A DNA stretch of 64,000 nucleotides. Origin: JAHIKV01 sp963733145 (GTDB lineage Bacteria; Planctomycetota; Planctomycetia; Pirellulales; Thermoguttaceae). The position numbers and the translations under genes were made by a program. Each line of letters begins with the position of its first letter. Position 1 is the first letter of the stretch. The notes below the pieces were generated by a model. That model had not been told where the DNA came from. It made no database searches and saw only the letters and a program-made list of their open reading frames with translations. The stretch covers positions 62,001-126,000 of the forward strand of contig CAVTCJ010000003.1 in assembly GCA_963733145.1 (NCBI GenBank), in the 5' to 3' direction. Of the stretch, positions 26,212 through 35,584 are shown piece by piece.

Positions 26212-27441
26212 CTACTGTTTCCCCGCCTGAGCCTCCTGGTAATCGAGAAACTCCTCCTTCTCGAACTCAGTGACCTCATATCGCGCGGCCTCTTCCGGCG
26301 TCGGTACTCGCAGCGGCCGGACCACGCGGAAGCCGACGAAATCGGCGTCGGTGTGATACCAGATGCTCTGCGGGATTTGCGGGTCCTGGGCCTTCCACTC
26401 CGGGCTGGAACCGCGGCGGGCCGCGCTCCGCAGCAACGCCGCCTCGTCGGTCCACGCCCCGCCCCGGACCACCCCGGGATACATCTTGGTGACGATGGTG
26501 AACGGATTATCGCGCAACTTGCCGGCAAGCTGCTTGTAGCGGTCGGCGACGTACTGATCGAGGCACCACTCGGCGACGTTGCCGTGCATGTCGTACAGTC
26601 CCCAGGGATTCGGCTTCTTCAGGCCGACCTTGTGGTACTGTTCCTCGCTGTTGTCGGCATACCAGGCGTAGTCGTCGAGTTTGTCGGGATCGTCGCCGAA
26701 GGAGTAGGGTCCCGTGGTTCCCGCCCGGCAGGCGTATTCCCACTCGGCCTCGGTCGGCAGGCGATAGTAGCGTCCGGTCTTGGCGGTGAGCCATTTGCAA
26801 TACATTTTGGCGGCGAACTGGGTCATGCAGATGGCCGGATAGCCTTCTTTGCCCATGCCGAAGGTCATGTCTGAGTAGGGTTTGGTGGGGATGGCCAGGG
26901 CGTCGGCGGTCTTGTTCCAGACGTTGGGCGCGGCGATTTTTTTGACGCTGCGGCGCTGCTTGTCCAGGCCCAGCCCCCACAATTCATATTCGTTCCAGGT
27001 GACTTCGTGCTTTTCCATCCAGAAGGGCTCGATTTTGACCTCGACCTGCGGCCCCTCGTCGCTCTTCCGGCCTTTCTCGTCGGCGGGACTGCCCATCTTG
27101 TAGACGCCGCCGGGAATCGGAACCATCTCGAACTTCACCTCCGTGCCGACCAGCTTCTCGGTGTAGGGCTTCATCTCCTTTTCCGTGCGGGCATCGGCGG
27201 CCGGATTCTCGACCGGCTTCGGTATATGCTTGACCGACACGTCCATACTAGGGTCGGTCGGGGCCGCTGCCTTGGATTTCGTGGCGGTCTTCGCCGCCGC
27301 CGCTTTGGGCGCGGCGGCCTCTTTTGTCGGCGCCGATGTCGCCGCACTCGGTTGCAAACTAGCGAGCGCGGCTAAAATCACCGCCGAAAGAATTCCCAAA
27401 AATAGTTGCGAAACACGGCTGCGACGGATTACTCTATACAT
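26212..27441 (-). CDS. SUMF1 (formylglycine-generating enzyme-like) domain protein
   Basis: 409 residues. Residues 1-35 are a basic start plus hydrophobic LFLGILSAVILAALASL, either a signal peptide or an anchor. An Ala/Lys/Pro-rich linker follows to about residue 70. The rest is a SUMF1/FGE domain: EMVPIPGGVYKMGSPADE, KHEVTWNEY, RLPTEAEWEYACRAGTTGPYSFGDD, NPWGLYDMHGNVAEWC, VVRGGAWTDEA and DFVGFRVVR at the end. Many planctomycete members of this fold are not sulfatase-activating. The copper-binding Cys pair of true FGE is not evident, so enzymatic activity is uncertain. Confidence 0.88.
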   Translation of the reverse strand: MYRVIRRSRVSQLFLGILSAVILAALASLQPSAATSAPTKEAAAPKAAAAKTATKSKAAAPTDPSMDVSVKHIPKPVENPAADARTEKEMKPYTEKLVGTEVKFEMVPIPGGVYKMGSPADEKGRKSDEGPQVEVKIEPFWMEKHEVTWNEYELWGLGLDKQRRSVKKIAAPNVWNKTADALAIPTKPYSDMTFGMGKEGYPAICMTQFAAKMYCKWLTAKTGRYYRLPTEAEWEYACRAGTTGPYSFGDDPDKLDDYAWYADNSEEQYHKVGLKKPNPWGLYDMHGNVAEWCLDQYVADRYKQLAGKLRDNPFTIVTKMYPGVVRGGAWTDEAALLRSAARRGSSPEWKAQDPQIPQSIWYHTDADFVGFRVVRPLRVPTPEEAARYEVTEFEKEEFLDYQEAQAGKQ

Positions 27442-27527
27442 TGGCAGTACACTCCAAAAGATGTGATAATAGCGGCCATCGCTGGTCGAGGCTCAATACC
27501 CGATAACCGCGGAAGGGACTAACCAAA

Positions 27528-28550
27528 ATGGGCAGGCTGATAGCGATGATTCTGTTTGGCATGGGGCTGACGGCCATCCCCTGCAACGCGGCGCCGAAGC
27601 GGTTCGAGTTCGCGCGTACCGAAATGGCCGTGCCAGTCAAAATTGTATTATATTCCGCCGACGAGAAAATCGCCAGTGCCGCCGCCAAGGCCGCTTTCGA
27701 CCGCTTCCACCAACTGAACGCCGTGCTGAGCGACTACGACCCGAAGAGCGAGCTGCGGCGGCTCTGCGACTCCTCTTCGGAGGGGCACGCCGTACACGTC
27801 AGCGACGATCTGTGGCGCGTGTTGTTCTGTGCCCAGGAGATCGCCCAACGCTCGGACGGGGCCTTCGACGTAACCATCGGCCCCCTGGTCCGCCTCTGGC
27901 GGAGCGCCCGGCACACGAAGGAGCTGCCATCGCCCGGCTCGCTGGCCTCGGCCCGCGGGCGGGTCGGATACCGGCTGATGCGGCTGGACCCCAAGCGGCA
28001 CACGGTCGAACTGCTGCGGCCGAAGATGCGGCTCGACCTGGGCGGCATCGCCAAGGGCTACGCCGTCGACGAGGCCCTGAAGGTGCTGCGGAAGCACGGC
28101 ATCCGGCGGATGCTGATCGACGCCGGCGGGAACCTCGGGCTGGGCGATCCGCCGCCCGACCGGGCCGGCTGGCGGATCGGCGTCGCGCCGCCCGAGGCCG
28201 ATCGTCCGCCCCGCCAATATCTGGAACTCTCGAACTGCTCGGTCTCCACGTCGGGCGATCTGTGGCAGCACGTCACGATCGGCGGCGTCCGCTACTCGCA
28301 CCTGGTCGATCCCCGCGACGGCATGGCGCTCCGCGGCCGGATGAGCGTGACGGTCGTCGGCTCGAACGGCATGCGCGCCGACGGCCTGTCGTCGGCCATC
28401 GCGGTGCTCGGGCCGGAAAAGGGGCTGAAGCTGATCGACGACACGCCCGGCTTTGCGGCGCTCTTCGTCCGCGTGGTCGATGGAAAAGAGGAGGTCCGTC
28501 GAGTCGCGGCGGTGGAAGGAAGTGCCTGGGGGGGAATAGAGAAGGAATAA
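27528..28550 (+). CDS. apbE: FAD:protein FMN transferase
   Basis: ApbE attaches FMN covalently to Thr/Ser of flavoproteins such as Rnf/Nqr subunits, outside the cytoplasm. 340 residues with an N-terminal signal (MILFGMGLTAIPCNAAP). Family motifs: MAVPVKIVLYSADE, SDYDPKSELRRL, GAFDVTIGPLVRLW, RLDLGGIAKGYAVDEAL, LIDAGGNL, SVSTSGDLWQH, YSHLVDPRDG and the Mg-binding GMRADGLSSAIAVLG. No flavoprotein target lies in the window. It is divergent from the SUMF1 gene with an 86-nt gap. Confidence 0.93.
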   Translation: MGRLIAMILFGMGLTAIPCNAAPKRFEFARTEMAVPVKIVLYSADEKIASAAAKAAFDRFHQLNAVLSDYDPKSELRRLCDSSSEGHAVHVSDDLWRVLFCAQEIAQRSDGAFDVTIGPLVRLWRSARHTKELPSPGSLASARGRVGYRLMRLDPKRHTVELLRPKMRLDLGGIAKGYAVDEALKVLRKHGIRRMLIDAGGNLGLGDPPPDRAGWRIGVAPPEADRPPRQYLELSNCSVSTSGDLWQHVTIGGVRYSHLVDPRDGMALRGRMSVTVVGSNGMRADGLSSAIAVLGPEKGLKLIDDTPGFAALFVRVVDGKEEVRRVAAVEGSAWGGIEKE

Positions 28551-28651
28551 AGTCGTCGGGTATAATTAATCGCAAGTAAGACCGCCGTGCGCGTGACCTC
28601 GATGAGCAAGCAAGAATAAAGACTCCCGATCACTTTTTACCTTTACCCTAT

Positions 28652-29763
28652 TCATCGGTAGCATGTTGTTGGCACTTTTCGTTGCTCACAACCTTGCACG
28701 TATCTGCCATCCGGTAAATTCAGCAGTATTGCGATGTTTTGTCGGCGGACTGCACGTCGAAAAGACCGCACCTGCTTGTCGGTCCAACCGGGGTGAATGT
28801 AATAATCTCCAGCCGGTTGCGGCTTGGGGCCAGGACGATATTTATCTTCAGTATTGTCCAGCGGCCGATACCGGCAGTCGATAACCCGCACTCGCCAACG
28901 ACGGCACGCATCTAACTTCTTGCGCATCTCCTTGTAAGATAAACGGTGATTGTAGATCATGAAGATGAATATGTCTTTTCGCCCATACCCTACATCCTTG
29001 AGCATCTGGACAGCTTTGCGAATCTTTGGCCATGTCGAGTAAGAACTGTCCCAAGCGATGCGAGGCATTACAAAATGCGCATCTTTGAGCAGTTGCGCCC
29101 GTTCAGGCGTGAGATAGCCCAGATCAAAGCCACTTTGGCTTTCACAGGACAACGGCACGCCCTTCATGCGGTAATCTCGTAACTCTCCAGAATAAGGTCG
29201 ATGTGAGGGTTAGCTAGAAGGTTATTATCGTAGAAGACCAGCCTTCGCTTCTGGATGAATGGGAGTACCGACTTGCGAACAGTGAAGTTTGGTTCGATAC
29301 GCCAAGTTCCACAGAATGCGCAGTGGCGGGGACATCCGCGCGAAGTGTGGACAATTTGGTAATCAAGCGGTTCCGGAAGTAGCGAGTAGTCGATTTGAAC
29401 CTTTTCGGCCGCCCCGACGCGATAAAGCCCTCTCGAAACTGCCGCAAAGGGAGAACTCTTCTTGCAATGCTCAGGCATCAGAGAGGCGTAGATTCCGCCG
29501 ATCTCGATCTTCGCATTGGGATAAGCCGCGTGATAGAAGGCGGCGGCCTCATGTACGTGTCTTGACCAGTATGTGAAAAGAGAGGTAATTAGAATCTTGT
29601 CGGGCCGAAAACCACACCGTTTTGTGCCACGAACAAGCTTAACAGAGTCACCTTGAAGCTGGTGATACGAACCGATCTTAAGGAGCCCAACCGGTAAAAA
29701 ATGCGCGTGGTTGCGGCTCTTAACTGGAATGGGAAAACTCGGCTCGACTAACAGGATTCTCAT
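28652..29763 (-). CDS. radical SAM protein with B12-binding-like N-terminus (split by a frame change)
   Basis: The 5' frame (29763-29164, 199 residues) has a B12-binding-type start (MRILLVEPSFPIPVKSRN... EIGGIYASLMPEHCKK) and the radical SAM cluster motif SRGCPRHCAFCGTWRIEP (C-x3-C-x2-C), ending FYDNNLLANPHIDLILESYE. The next frame starts at ATG 29167 within the stop (ATGA) and continues with the expected second half of the barrel: PLSCESQSGFDLGYLTPERAQLLKDAHFVMPRIAWD. The two read as one protein of about 370 residues broken by a one-base shift. Translational coupling of a natural two-part enzyme cannot be excluded. It is the last gene of the 28.6-32.8 kb operon. Confidence 0.75.
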
Positions 29764-29805
29764 GAGAGTCTAACCATCTTGAAATGCGATACCTAATCTG
29801 GATAA

Positions 29806-30821
29806 TCAAATCCCATTCAAAATGCTATTCCCATGTTCGTTCAGCCATCTCAACACGTCTGGAGTTCCGTTGGTGGCAGCATTTTCGCCTGTCTGATAAT
29901 CCCATGACAATACCCCTTGTCCAAGTATGTTCTGAGCTTTGACAGACGGTTTGGACAGATATTGATGAGGCCACAATTCAGATGCGGGAATTCCCTGATC
30001 GGCAAAACGGCATAGAACAAGCCAATGTATCATTGGGCTGTCTATCAATCCACCCTTGGTTGGCACCGGGGTACCCATGTAAAGCACTTGTGGAAAAAAC
30101 AACGCGGAGAAATCGTGGGTGACAAAATGACCATGAAGGTGTGTGTACAAAATCGCTTTTAACGCCCACGAATGAGAACCGATTAGTGGCTGTTGTATGT
30201 TGGCGGGCAAAGAGTTGTCCTCGGAACAGTGCGTGTAAAACGCTCTCGTTTCTTTTTGCATCAATTCTTCCGGCAAGTACTTGCAGACGTTTGCTGGAGT
30301 AATTTGGTTTCGTACCGTGAGCATCAGTATGAAATGTCTGGGACCACTGTTTTGCTGATAACAGTCATGCTGATCGCACAACACTTGGCGGATAGCATCA
30401 AACCGCCAACACTGATGGCCGTGTTCTCGCGTTTCAACCCGGCTGCATATCTCGTTGCAGAAATCTAAATTGTACAAGGTAATGACGTTATTCTGCACAT
30501 ACTCCCGCCCTTCAAGATCCTTCCGCCAAAGCACCACTTCCTCAAAGCTGCCGCAGAACGGCGTTCCTTAAAAATCCGAATTTCCGCATATTGTTTGTCA
30601 GTCTCTTGTATTCCGTCCTTTGGCCATCCTTGTCCGGAATCTGAAATACGATGGCTTCGTCAATCATGTCGCCAAGCCATCACGTCGAGAAGGTCTGGTC
30701 CGGGAAGCCCCAAATACCGATAGCGCACACCGTATTTTTGGTGCAAATATCGAAGCAGCGGTGCGTTCCATGATTCACGCACCACACGTTTTCCTGAATT
30801 GTCCGTAAATGCCTTGGTCAC
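29806..30821 (-). CDS. cysteine- and histidine-containing protein of unknown function (frameshifted)
   Basis: I do not recognise this family. Three collinear frames join: a GTG start at 30821 one base after the upstream stop (VTKAFTDNSGKRVVRESW, then YLGLPGPDLLDVMAW); the segment MIDEAIVFQIPDKDGQRTEY through NNMRKFGFL; then GTPFCGSFEEVVLWRKDLEG and the long final frame. The shifts are near 30670 and 30575. The centre is notable for paired Cys and His (LDFCNEICSRVE, HGHQCWRFDAIRQVLCDQHDC). The C-terminal half is helical and W-rich. Length is about 335 residues. It lies between a GHKL ATPase and a radical SAM gene in one operon. Confidence 0.6.
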
Positions 30822-30822
30822 T

Positions 30823-32440
30823 TTACGAGTTTTCCTCCAACATCTCCATGAGTTGCGAAAGAAGTGCAAAGTATGTTGGCTTCTTAATCTGATCCAGCAA
30901 TAGATCATTCTCGAACATTTGGATTGCTCGCTGTATCTCAGCAGATACATCGATTCCACAATTCTGCAAAACGGAAACCAAGTCCGTCGGAGCATCGTCT
31001 ACTCTTGGCCTTGAGTGTTGCTTGCTCTTGGTTTCAGCTTGAACAACTCTAACGACATCCCGTTCAACTTTCTTTATGCACTACGGCTTGTCTTTAGCGC
31101 GTCGCTAACCAGCGCCTTGCAGGTGTCCAGAAGTTCCTGTGTCGAAGAGAACTCTTCCGACCGTTCGGGGTGTTTCTGGAGTCTTTTCCTATGTGTCTTC
31201 AGCTTTTCTCCATACTCAGATAGCTTTACATGAGCATGAAGCATCGCTTCCTTATTGTGCTGTGTCCTGGGAAGCTCCTGCGACAGTTGTTCAAGTTCCT
31301 CTTTGACATCCGCAAGAACTGCGACGGATTTGCTCTCTTCCTGAATATTGTCTGCCCATTTTTCGAGTTGATCCACAAACGCAGCGACTGCTTCAGAAAT
31401 CCTTGCCTTGCGGAGTTGTTCTCCAGGTCGCTTCGCGCTGCATTCGGAAGAACAGATGGGTTTTGAATGATCACCTCGCCGGTGATGCGTCTGTGAAACA
31501 CGGGCCTCTTGTAATATGGTTCGAGATAGCTACGGGTTCCGATGGAAAAATCAAACTTCCGAAGCAAAAGGCCTCTGAGATCGGAATATTGGTTCCTTAT
31601 GACCCTTCGTCCGTTGACACATACCCAAGCAAAACCGTATTTTTCTTTGCCCTTTTCTATGGAAAAATACGCTGGAGGATATTGCTCATCTGATTTAGAG
31701 AAGAGGTCGTCCACGTACGGCCGAAAAATCTGCTCCTTTTTCGAGCCGATTTGCAATGTGAGCGGAATAAATCGATAGTCTTCCTTTTTCAATTTGCTTT
31801 GGAGGGTATTGCCATATCGAAAATCTGGACTAAATGGCAATGGAACAACATTCTGCAAATACGAAACGACACTACCCCACTCTTGAATCTGTCGGTAGCA
31901 TTCGGGAAGCAGGTCACTGAGGACGAGACGAGTTCCGTGATCGGAGATGATTCCCTCGTCATCTGGGTCCACAAAGACAGATGATTCAAGGAGCCTTTCA
32001 AGGTACAGTTTCGGTTCCAATCCTCGTTTTCGACGTTCTTGTTCCTTTAGCAGTTCACGCCGGATGTCACCAAAATTGAAAGTTATTTTTGACCCGCGTG
32101 TATCGGCCGCTCTCTTGGTGAATATTTCAACCGAATTGCATAAGTTGAAAGCTGAGTATATCCCAATTCCACGAAAACCAACATTATTTAATGGGTTCTT
32201 GTCGGAAATTCCAAGTCTTATGGCACGTTTGGCTTCTTCCGGGGACATTCCGTCCCCGGAATCGGAGACCGTCACCGCGGTCGGATCGATGATCAGTTCA
32301 ATCTCGCTTGTTTTCGCGTCAATTGAATTCTGGATGTATTCACGGAGAGCATCGAGCGTATTACGATAGAGCCCGGTCGTGAGAATCGGAAGGATTTCGC
32401 CACCGATGTCTTCCTTCCCAAAATGTGTGGACGTTGTCAT
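30823..32440 (-). CDS. HSP90/MORC-like GHKL ATPase (frameshifted C-terminus)
   Basis: The N-terminal GHKL ATPase is clear: N box LREYIQNSIDAKTSEI, G1 box TVSDSGDGMSPEEAK, G2 box NNVGFRGIGIYSAF and an HSP90-type middle domain (VPLPFSPDF, PAYFSIEKGKEKYGFAWVCVNGRRV, SVLPNAARSDLEN). Past about residue 345 the frame shifts near 31410 to RISEAVAAFVDQLEKWADNI and a long coiled coil. Near 31090 it shifts again to KKVERDVVRVVQAETKS and the C-terminal VLQNCGIDVSAEIQRAIQMF, ending 30823. About 538 residues when joined. Coiled-coil HSP90-like ATPases of this layout occur in stress and defence loci. Downstream spacing is 1 nt. Confidence 0.75.
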
Positions 32441-32451
32441 TGATCCAAACC

Positions 32452-32755
32452 TTAGAAAAATCCCGCGTTGCTCGCGGGTCGATCACATGTAAGAACGCTT
32501 ATGCCCCATCCCTTAAGATTATTTCGGAATCGTCGAGTCCTCAAGATTGCAGCAATACCTACAGGAGCCGATTTTGCCGCACGAATATATGTTTCCGGTT
32601 TTCCACCGACATACTCAAGTATAAGGTCTCACCCGCCGACGACAAGGAAGTCGAAAAGGGGGCAAAACGGGTATTCCTCCATTGGCTGGTGTTTTGGGCT
32701 CGTAAAATAATTCAGCTCCCTTTTCATGTACATACTTACCGAAGTCCCCCAACAT
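32452..32755 (-). CDS. small protein at the head of the GHKL operon (frameshifted)
   Basis: Found by joining three collinear minus-strand frames: an ATG at 32755 (MLGDFGKYVHEKGAELFYEP, then KTPANGGIPVLPP), a short stretch near 32660 that probably reads FSTSLSSAGETL, and ILEYVGGKPETYIRAAKSAP through GIAAILRTRRFRN and GWGISVLTCDRPASNAGFF to the TAA at 32452. The first shift is at a CCCCCTTTT run. About 100 residues, family unknown. It is 11 nt upstream of the ATPase start, so it is probably the first gene of that operon. The amino-acid texture is protein-like, but the reconstruction is uncertain. Confidence 0.45.
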
Positions 32756-33094
32756 CGCCAATATATGAGCCTGTCCCCTTTCTTTGTTCCATTATTCCCC
32801 GATTGCAGATTTGCGGAGAGTATGGGGGTGTTTTCGGAACAGCACTGTCGGAGGACGGAGGCAATCGTCGCTGATTTCCCGCGGTTTTTTCACAAGCGGG
32901 ACGGCAGGGCGTCCAATATATCACCCTGATTTTTCGAGGGTTTTGCAAAGCCGAAGGGCCGCTGCGGGGTATTTATTGGGATTTTGGGCCTATTTTCACT
33001 CTTCGATCGAATCGGGCCGGGCCGACGGGAGAAAACCCGCGGAAACGCGGGAAATTCGGCCATCCGCCGAACACACCCCACCTATGGAACGAAG

Positions 33095-33140
33095 TTGTCA
33101 TCATGACAAATTGATATGCGAGAGGGAATTTGTCATCATG
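33095..33140 (+). promoter_or_regulatory. possible operator: TTGTCATCATG direct repeat
   Basis: TTGTCATCATGACAA at 33095-33109 is an inverted repeat (TTGTCA/TGACAA, 3-nt spacer). Its left 11 bases recur at 33130-33140, 35 nt downstream. It lies 30-75 nt before a near-consensus promoter, where an activator or repressor could bind. Confidence 0.4.
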
Positions 33141-33171
33141 TAAACTAGACTTGCGTCGATGGTTCGGACTG

Positions 33172-33201
33172 TTGACAGTGCCGTAAAGTCACTTGTATAT
33201 A
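33172..33201 (+). promoter_or_regulatory. near-consensus sigma-70-type promoter with no gene directly downstream
   Basis: TTGACA at 33172-33177 and TATATA at 33196-33201, with an 18-nt spacer (GTATAT with 17 nt is the alternative). The next plus-strand gene is the transposase at 33845, so the first product may be a non-coding or short RNA. The 866-nt region 32756-33621 contains no convincing gene. Confidence 0.45.
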
Positions 33202-33418
33202 AGGCGCTTTCGGCAGAAATTGTCATTCGGCGAATCGACGTAACTTAAATAGTGCATTTTCCGCGCTTTTTCACCCCTAAATTCCGGGAGGGTCCGAAAA
33301 GACATTAACTCGTTGCGCAGTGCTGCACTTGCGCGGACGATTTTGCCCCGTTTTTCGCTCCTTAATTCTACGGCAGCCACCAATGGGTGGTGCGATTATG
33401 ATGGTCATTATACCATGG

Positions 33419-33444
33419 GAAAGTGCCTGTTTATAGGCATTTTC
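33419..33444 (+). other. strong RNA hairpin in the non-coding stretch
   Basis: GAAAGTGCCT and AGGCATTTTC form a 10-bp stem (one G-U pair) around the loop GTTTAT, about 220 nt downstream of the promoter. It could be part of a small RNA or a terminator-like structure (the right arm ends in TTTTC). Confidence 0.4.
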
Positions 33445-33582
33445 TTGGCCGCCGGGATTTATCGAACGAAAATAGCGGGGGCCAAAGGCGGCCGCGAAAT
33501 TCTTTGCCTCGCCGAAAATCGGTTTGCCCGGCAGTAGACCGGAAAACGGGCGGTAGCAGTCTCGTGCAAGTTGTGCCTTGCA

Positions 33583-33636
33583 GGGGCGTTTACGCCCTTT
33601 TACACCGAAGGAGGTATTAGGCCCGGCGTTTACGCC
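33583..33636. repeat. family Q palindromes at the left edge of the IS
   Basis: GGGGCGTTTACGCCC near 33583, and GGTATTAGGCCCGGCGTTTA continuing to 33636. The second overlaps the IS terminal repeat and is matched in inverse orientation at 35445-35468 with one mismatch. Confidence 0.75.
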
Positions 33637-33654
33637 TTGCTTTTACCCACATTT
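33622..33654 (+). repeat. IS left terminal inverted repeat
   Basis: 33 nt, perfectly complementary to 35272-35304. The outer part holds the palindrome GGCGTTTACGCC. Confidence 0.92.
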
Positions 33655-33844
33655 ACGATAGTGACATTTGCATCGGTTCAACTTGGCATGTAATGATATA
33701 AGCTCAACGGTGGACACTGGTTCCGCCAATGAGGCGACTTGTTGGCGGCAAATTCGTAGCAAAGGTAAGGGCTGAGGACGAGGCCCGTTCCACACGGGCT
33801 TGCGAGGGGGACTCGCGGCCCAAAGCCGAACTTTGCACGGAGGC

Positions 33845-35272
33845 ATGCCGATGACGGTCACGATGGATGCCCATGTTTGGGCGGAAGAACAGTTTGGTCA
33901 ATGCGATCTGAAGGACAAACGACGTACTCAACGGCTGGTCCACATGGCGGCCAACGCGCTGGCACACCCCTCGGGGAGTTTGCCGGAACAGACCACCGAC
34001 GCGGCCGATTTGAAGGCGGCCTATCGTCTGTTCGGCTGCGAGGACGTGACTTTCGAGGACATCGCGGGGCCGCACTGGGCACAAACGCGTCGGCGACCGC
34101 CGGGCGTCTACTTGGTGCTCAACGACACCACCGAAGTGGACTTCGGCATTCGCCGCAAGGTTCGCGGGCATGGGGCGGACCGGCAACGGCGGAGGCTGGG
34201 GATTTCTGCTGCATTCGGCATTGTTGGTCGGCGGGGAAGGCGAAGCGATCTTCGGCCTGGCGGGCCAGAAGATTCGCTATCGCAAGCCGGCCCCGAAAAA
34301 GGAAAACTCGACGCAGCGTCTGAAACGCGACCGCGAGTCGGTGCTGTGGGGGCAGGTCATCGATCAGGTCGGTCCGCCGGCGGAAGGAGTGCAATGGGTG
34401 CATGTGATGGACCGCGGAGCCGACAACTTCGAGGTGTATTGCCATTGTCGACAACAGCGGGCGGACTGGGTGGTGCGCGTCACACAGAAGCAACGCGGCG
34501 TGATCGTGCCCGACGGACAAACCATGACTTTGAATGCGATACCTGCAGACATTGCCGCGCAGAGGGGAGTACGAGTTGCATCTGCGGGCACGGGCGGCAC
34601 AACCCAAACGCGGCCATCAATCGGCACGGAAGGCGCAGCCGGCCCGCACGGCAAAAGTGGAGGTTCGTTTTGGGCCACTGTGGATGCCGTTTCCCCGGCA
34701 AAAGAGTCCCTATTTGAAGCGCTTGTCGCCCGGCGCCGATTACGATGTGGGGGTCCATGCGGTCGAAGTCGATCCGCCCAAGGACGTGGAACCCGTGGAA
34801 TGGATCTTGCTGACCTCGCTGCCGGTGGACAGTTTCGACGATGCCTGGCGGATATGGGGCATTACGAGAAGAGGTGGCTCATCGAAGAATGTCACAAAGC
34901 GTTGAAGACGGGCTGCCGTGTGGAGAGGCGGCAATTGCAAAGCAAGGAGGGATTGGAAAGGATCACGGCATTGTTCAGCGTCGTTGCCGTCCGGCTTGCT
35001 GCAACTGAAGTCCGCGGCTCGCACAATCCCGCTTGCCCGGCTCGCAAGCTGGTTCCCCTGCATTGGATCAAGATGCTTCTGGCGGCACGCGAAGACGATC
35101 GAAGCTCAAGGCCGCGATGAGATCGGCGAGTTTTACCGAGAAGTGGCCAAGCTGGGCGGCTTTCCTCGGGCGGAAATCGGACGGCGAGCCGGGTTGGATC
35201 ACGATCTGGCGCGGCTGGCAAAAGTTGTACATGTTCATTCATGGTGCCGAACTGGCACAAACGAACAAATAA
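33845..35272 (+). pseudogene. IS4-type transposase, broken by several frameshifts
   Basis: The start MPMTVTMDAHVWAEEQFGQC has the Tn5-type DNA-binding domain (CDLKDKRRTQRLVHMAANAL... TDLKAAYRLF-like ADLKAAYRLFGCEDVTFEDI). Catalytic pieces lie in successive frames: LVLNDTTEVDFG (first Asp), WVHVMDRGADNFEVY (second Asp) and HYEKRWLIEECHKALKTG, which fits the IS4 Y-x2-R-x3-E-x6-K signature. The C-terminus is GRKSDGEPGWITIWRGWQKL. Shifts occur near 34180, 34555, 34850 and 35000, and probably near 35100. All catalytic residues survive, so the breaks are recent or are sequencing indels. Confidence 0.85.
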
Positions 35273-35304
35273 ATGTGGGTAAAAGCAAGGCGTAAACGCC
35301 GGGT
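35272..35304 (-). repeat. IS right terminal inverted repeat
   Basis: Perfect 33-nt inverse of 33622-33654. Confidence 0.92.
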
Positions 35305-35322
35305 TCGCGGGAATGTTCAATC

Positions 35323-35505
35323 CCCTCCAATCCGATGCGTTCGGGCTGTCACGCCCGTTCTACGGGCGTCCTGCTCGACGGAACAGCAGGAGGCCCGTGA
35401 ACGGGCCTGACATTCGGCGATCATTCATGGCCACTGTCCAACCCGGCGTGAACGCCGGGCCTAATACCGCCTGCGGTGGCAACGCCCGTAAACGGGCGTA
35501 AGAGT
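35323..35505. repeat. family Q palindromes right of the IS
   Basis: Within the 280-nt gap 35305-35584: CACGCCCGTTCTACGGGCGT, GGCCCGTGAACGGGCC, CCCGGCGTGAACGCCGGG followed by CCTAATACC, and GCCCGTAAACGGGC. Each is a short palindrome with an NNA/TNNAC centre. No gene is visible here. Confidence 0.85.
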
Positions 35506-35584
35506 ATCCAATATGATCGCAAAGTGCGGAATGCACCATTTCCGGCCGAGCAAGCCGGTCTTCGGCGCTATTGACATAGCGGCG

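Larger units (their letters stand above)
33622..35304 (+). mobile_element. IS4-family insertion sequence
   Basis: An element of 1683 nt bounded by perfect 33-nt inverted repeats at 33622-33654 and 35272-35304 (starting CCCGGCGTTTACGCC, then TTGCTTTTACCCACATTT). It contains one IS4-type DDE transposase gene in the correct orientation, with GGAGG before its start. Size and gene content fit IS4-family elements. No direct target repeat is visible at the immediate flanks (GGTATTAGG on the left, TTCGCGGGA on the right). Its outermost 15 nt are themselves a family Q palindrome. Confidence 0.85.

Noticed and set aside
33313..33537. A 74-residue plus-strand open frame in the non-coding stretch
   Set aside because: No ribosome binding site, no recognisable family, and it runs across the hairpin region. 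Its composition is that of non-coding sequence.
33613..35313. Target-site duplication flanking the IS
   Set aside because: The 9 nt on each side of the terminal repeats differ (GGTATTAGG and TTCGCGGGA). The similarity further out belongs to palindromic family Q.
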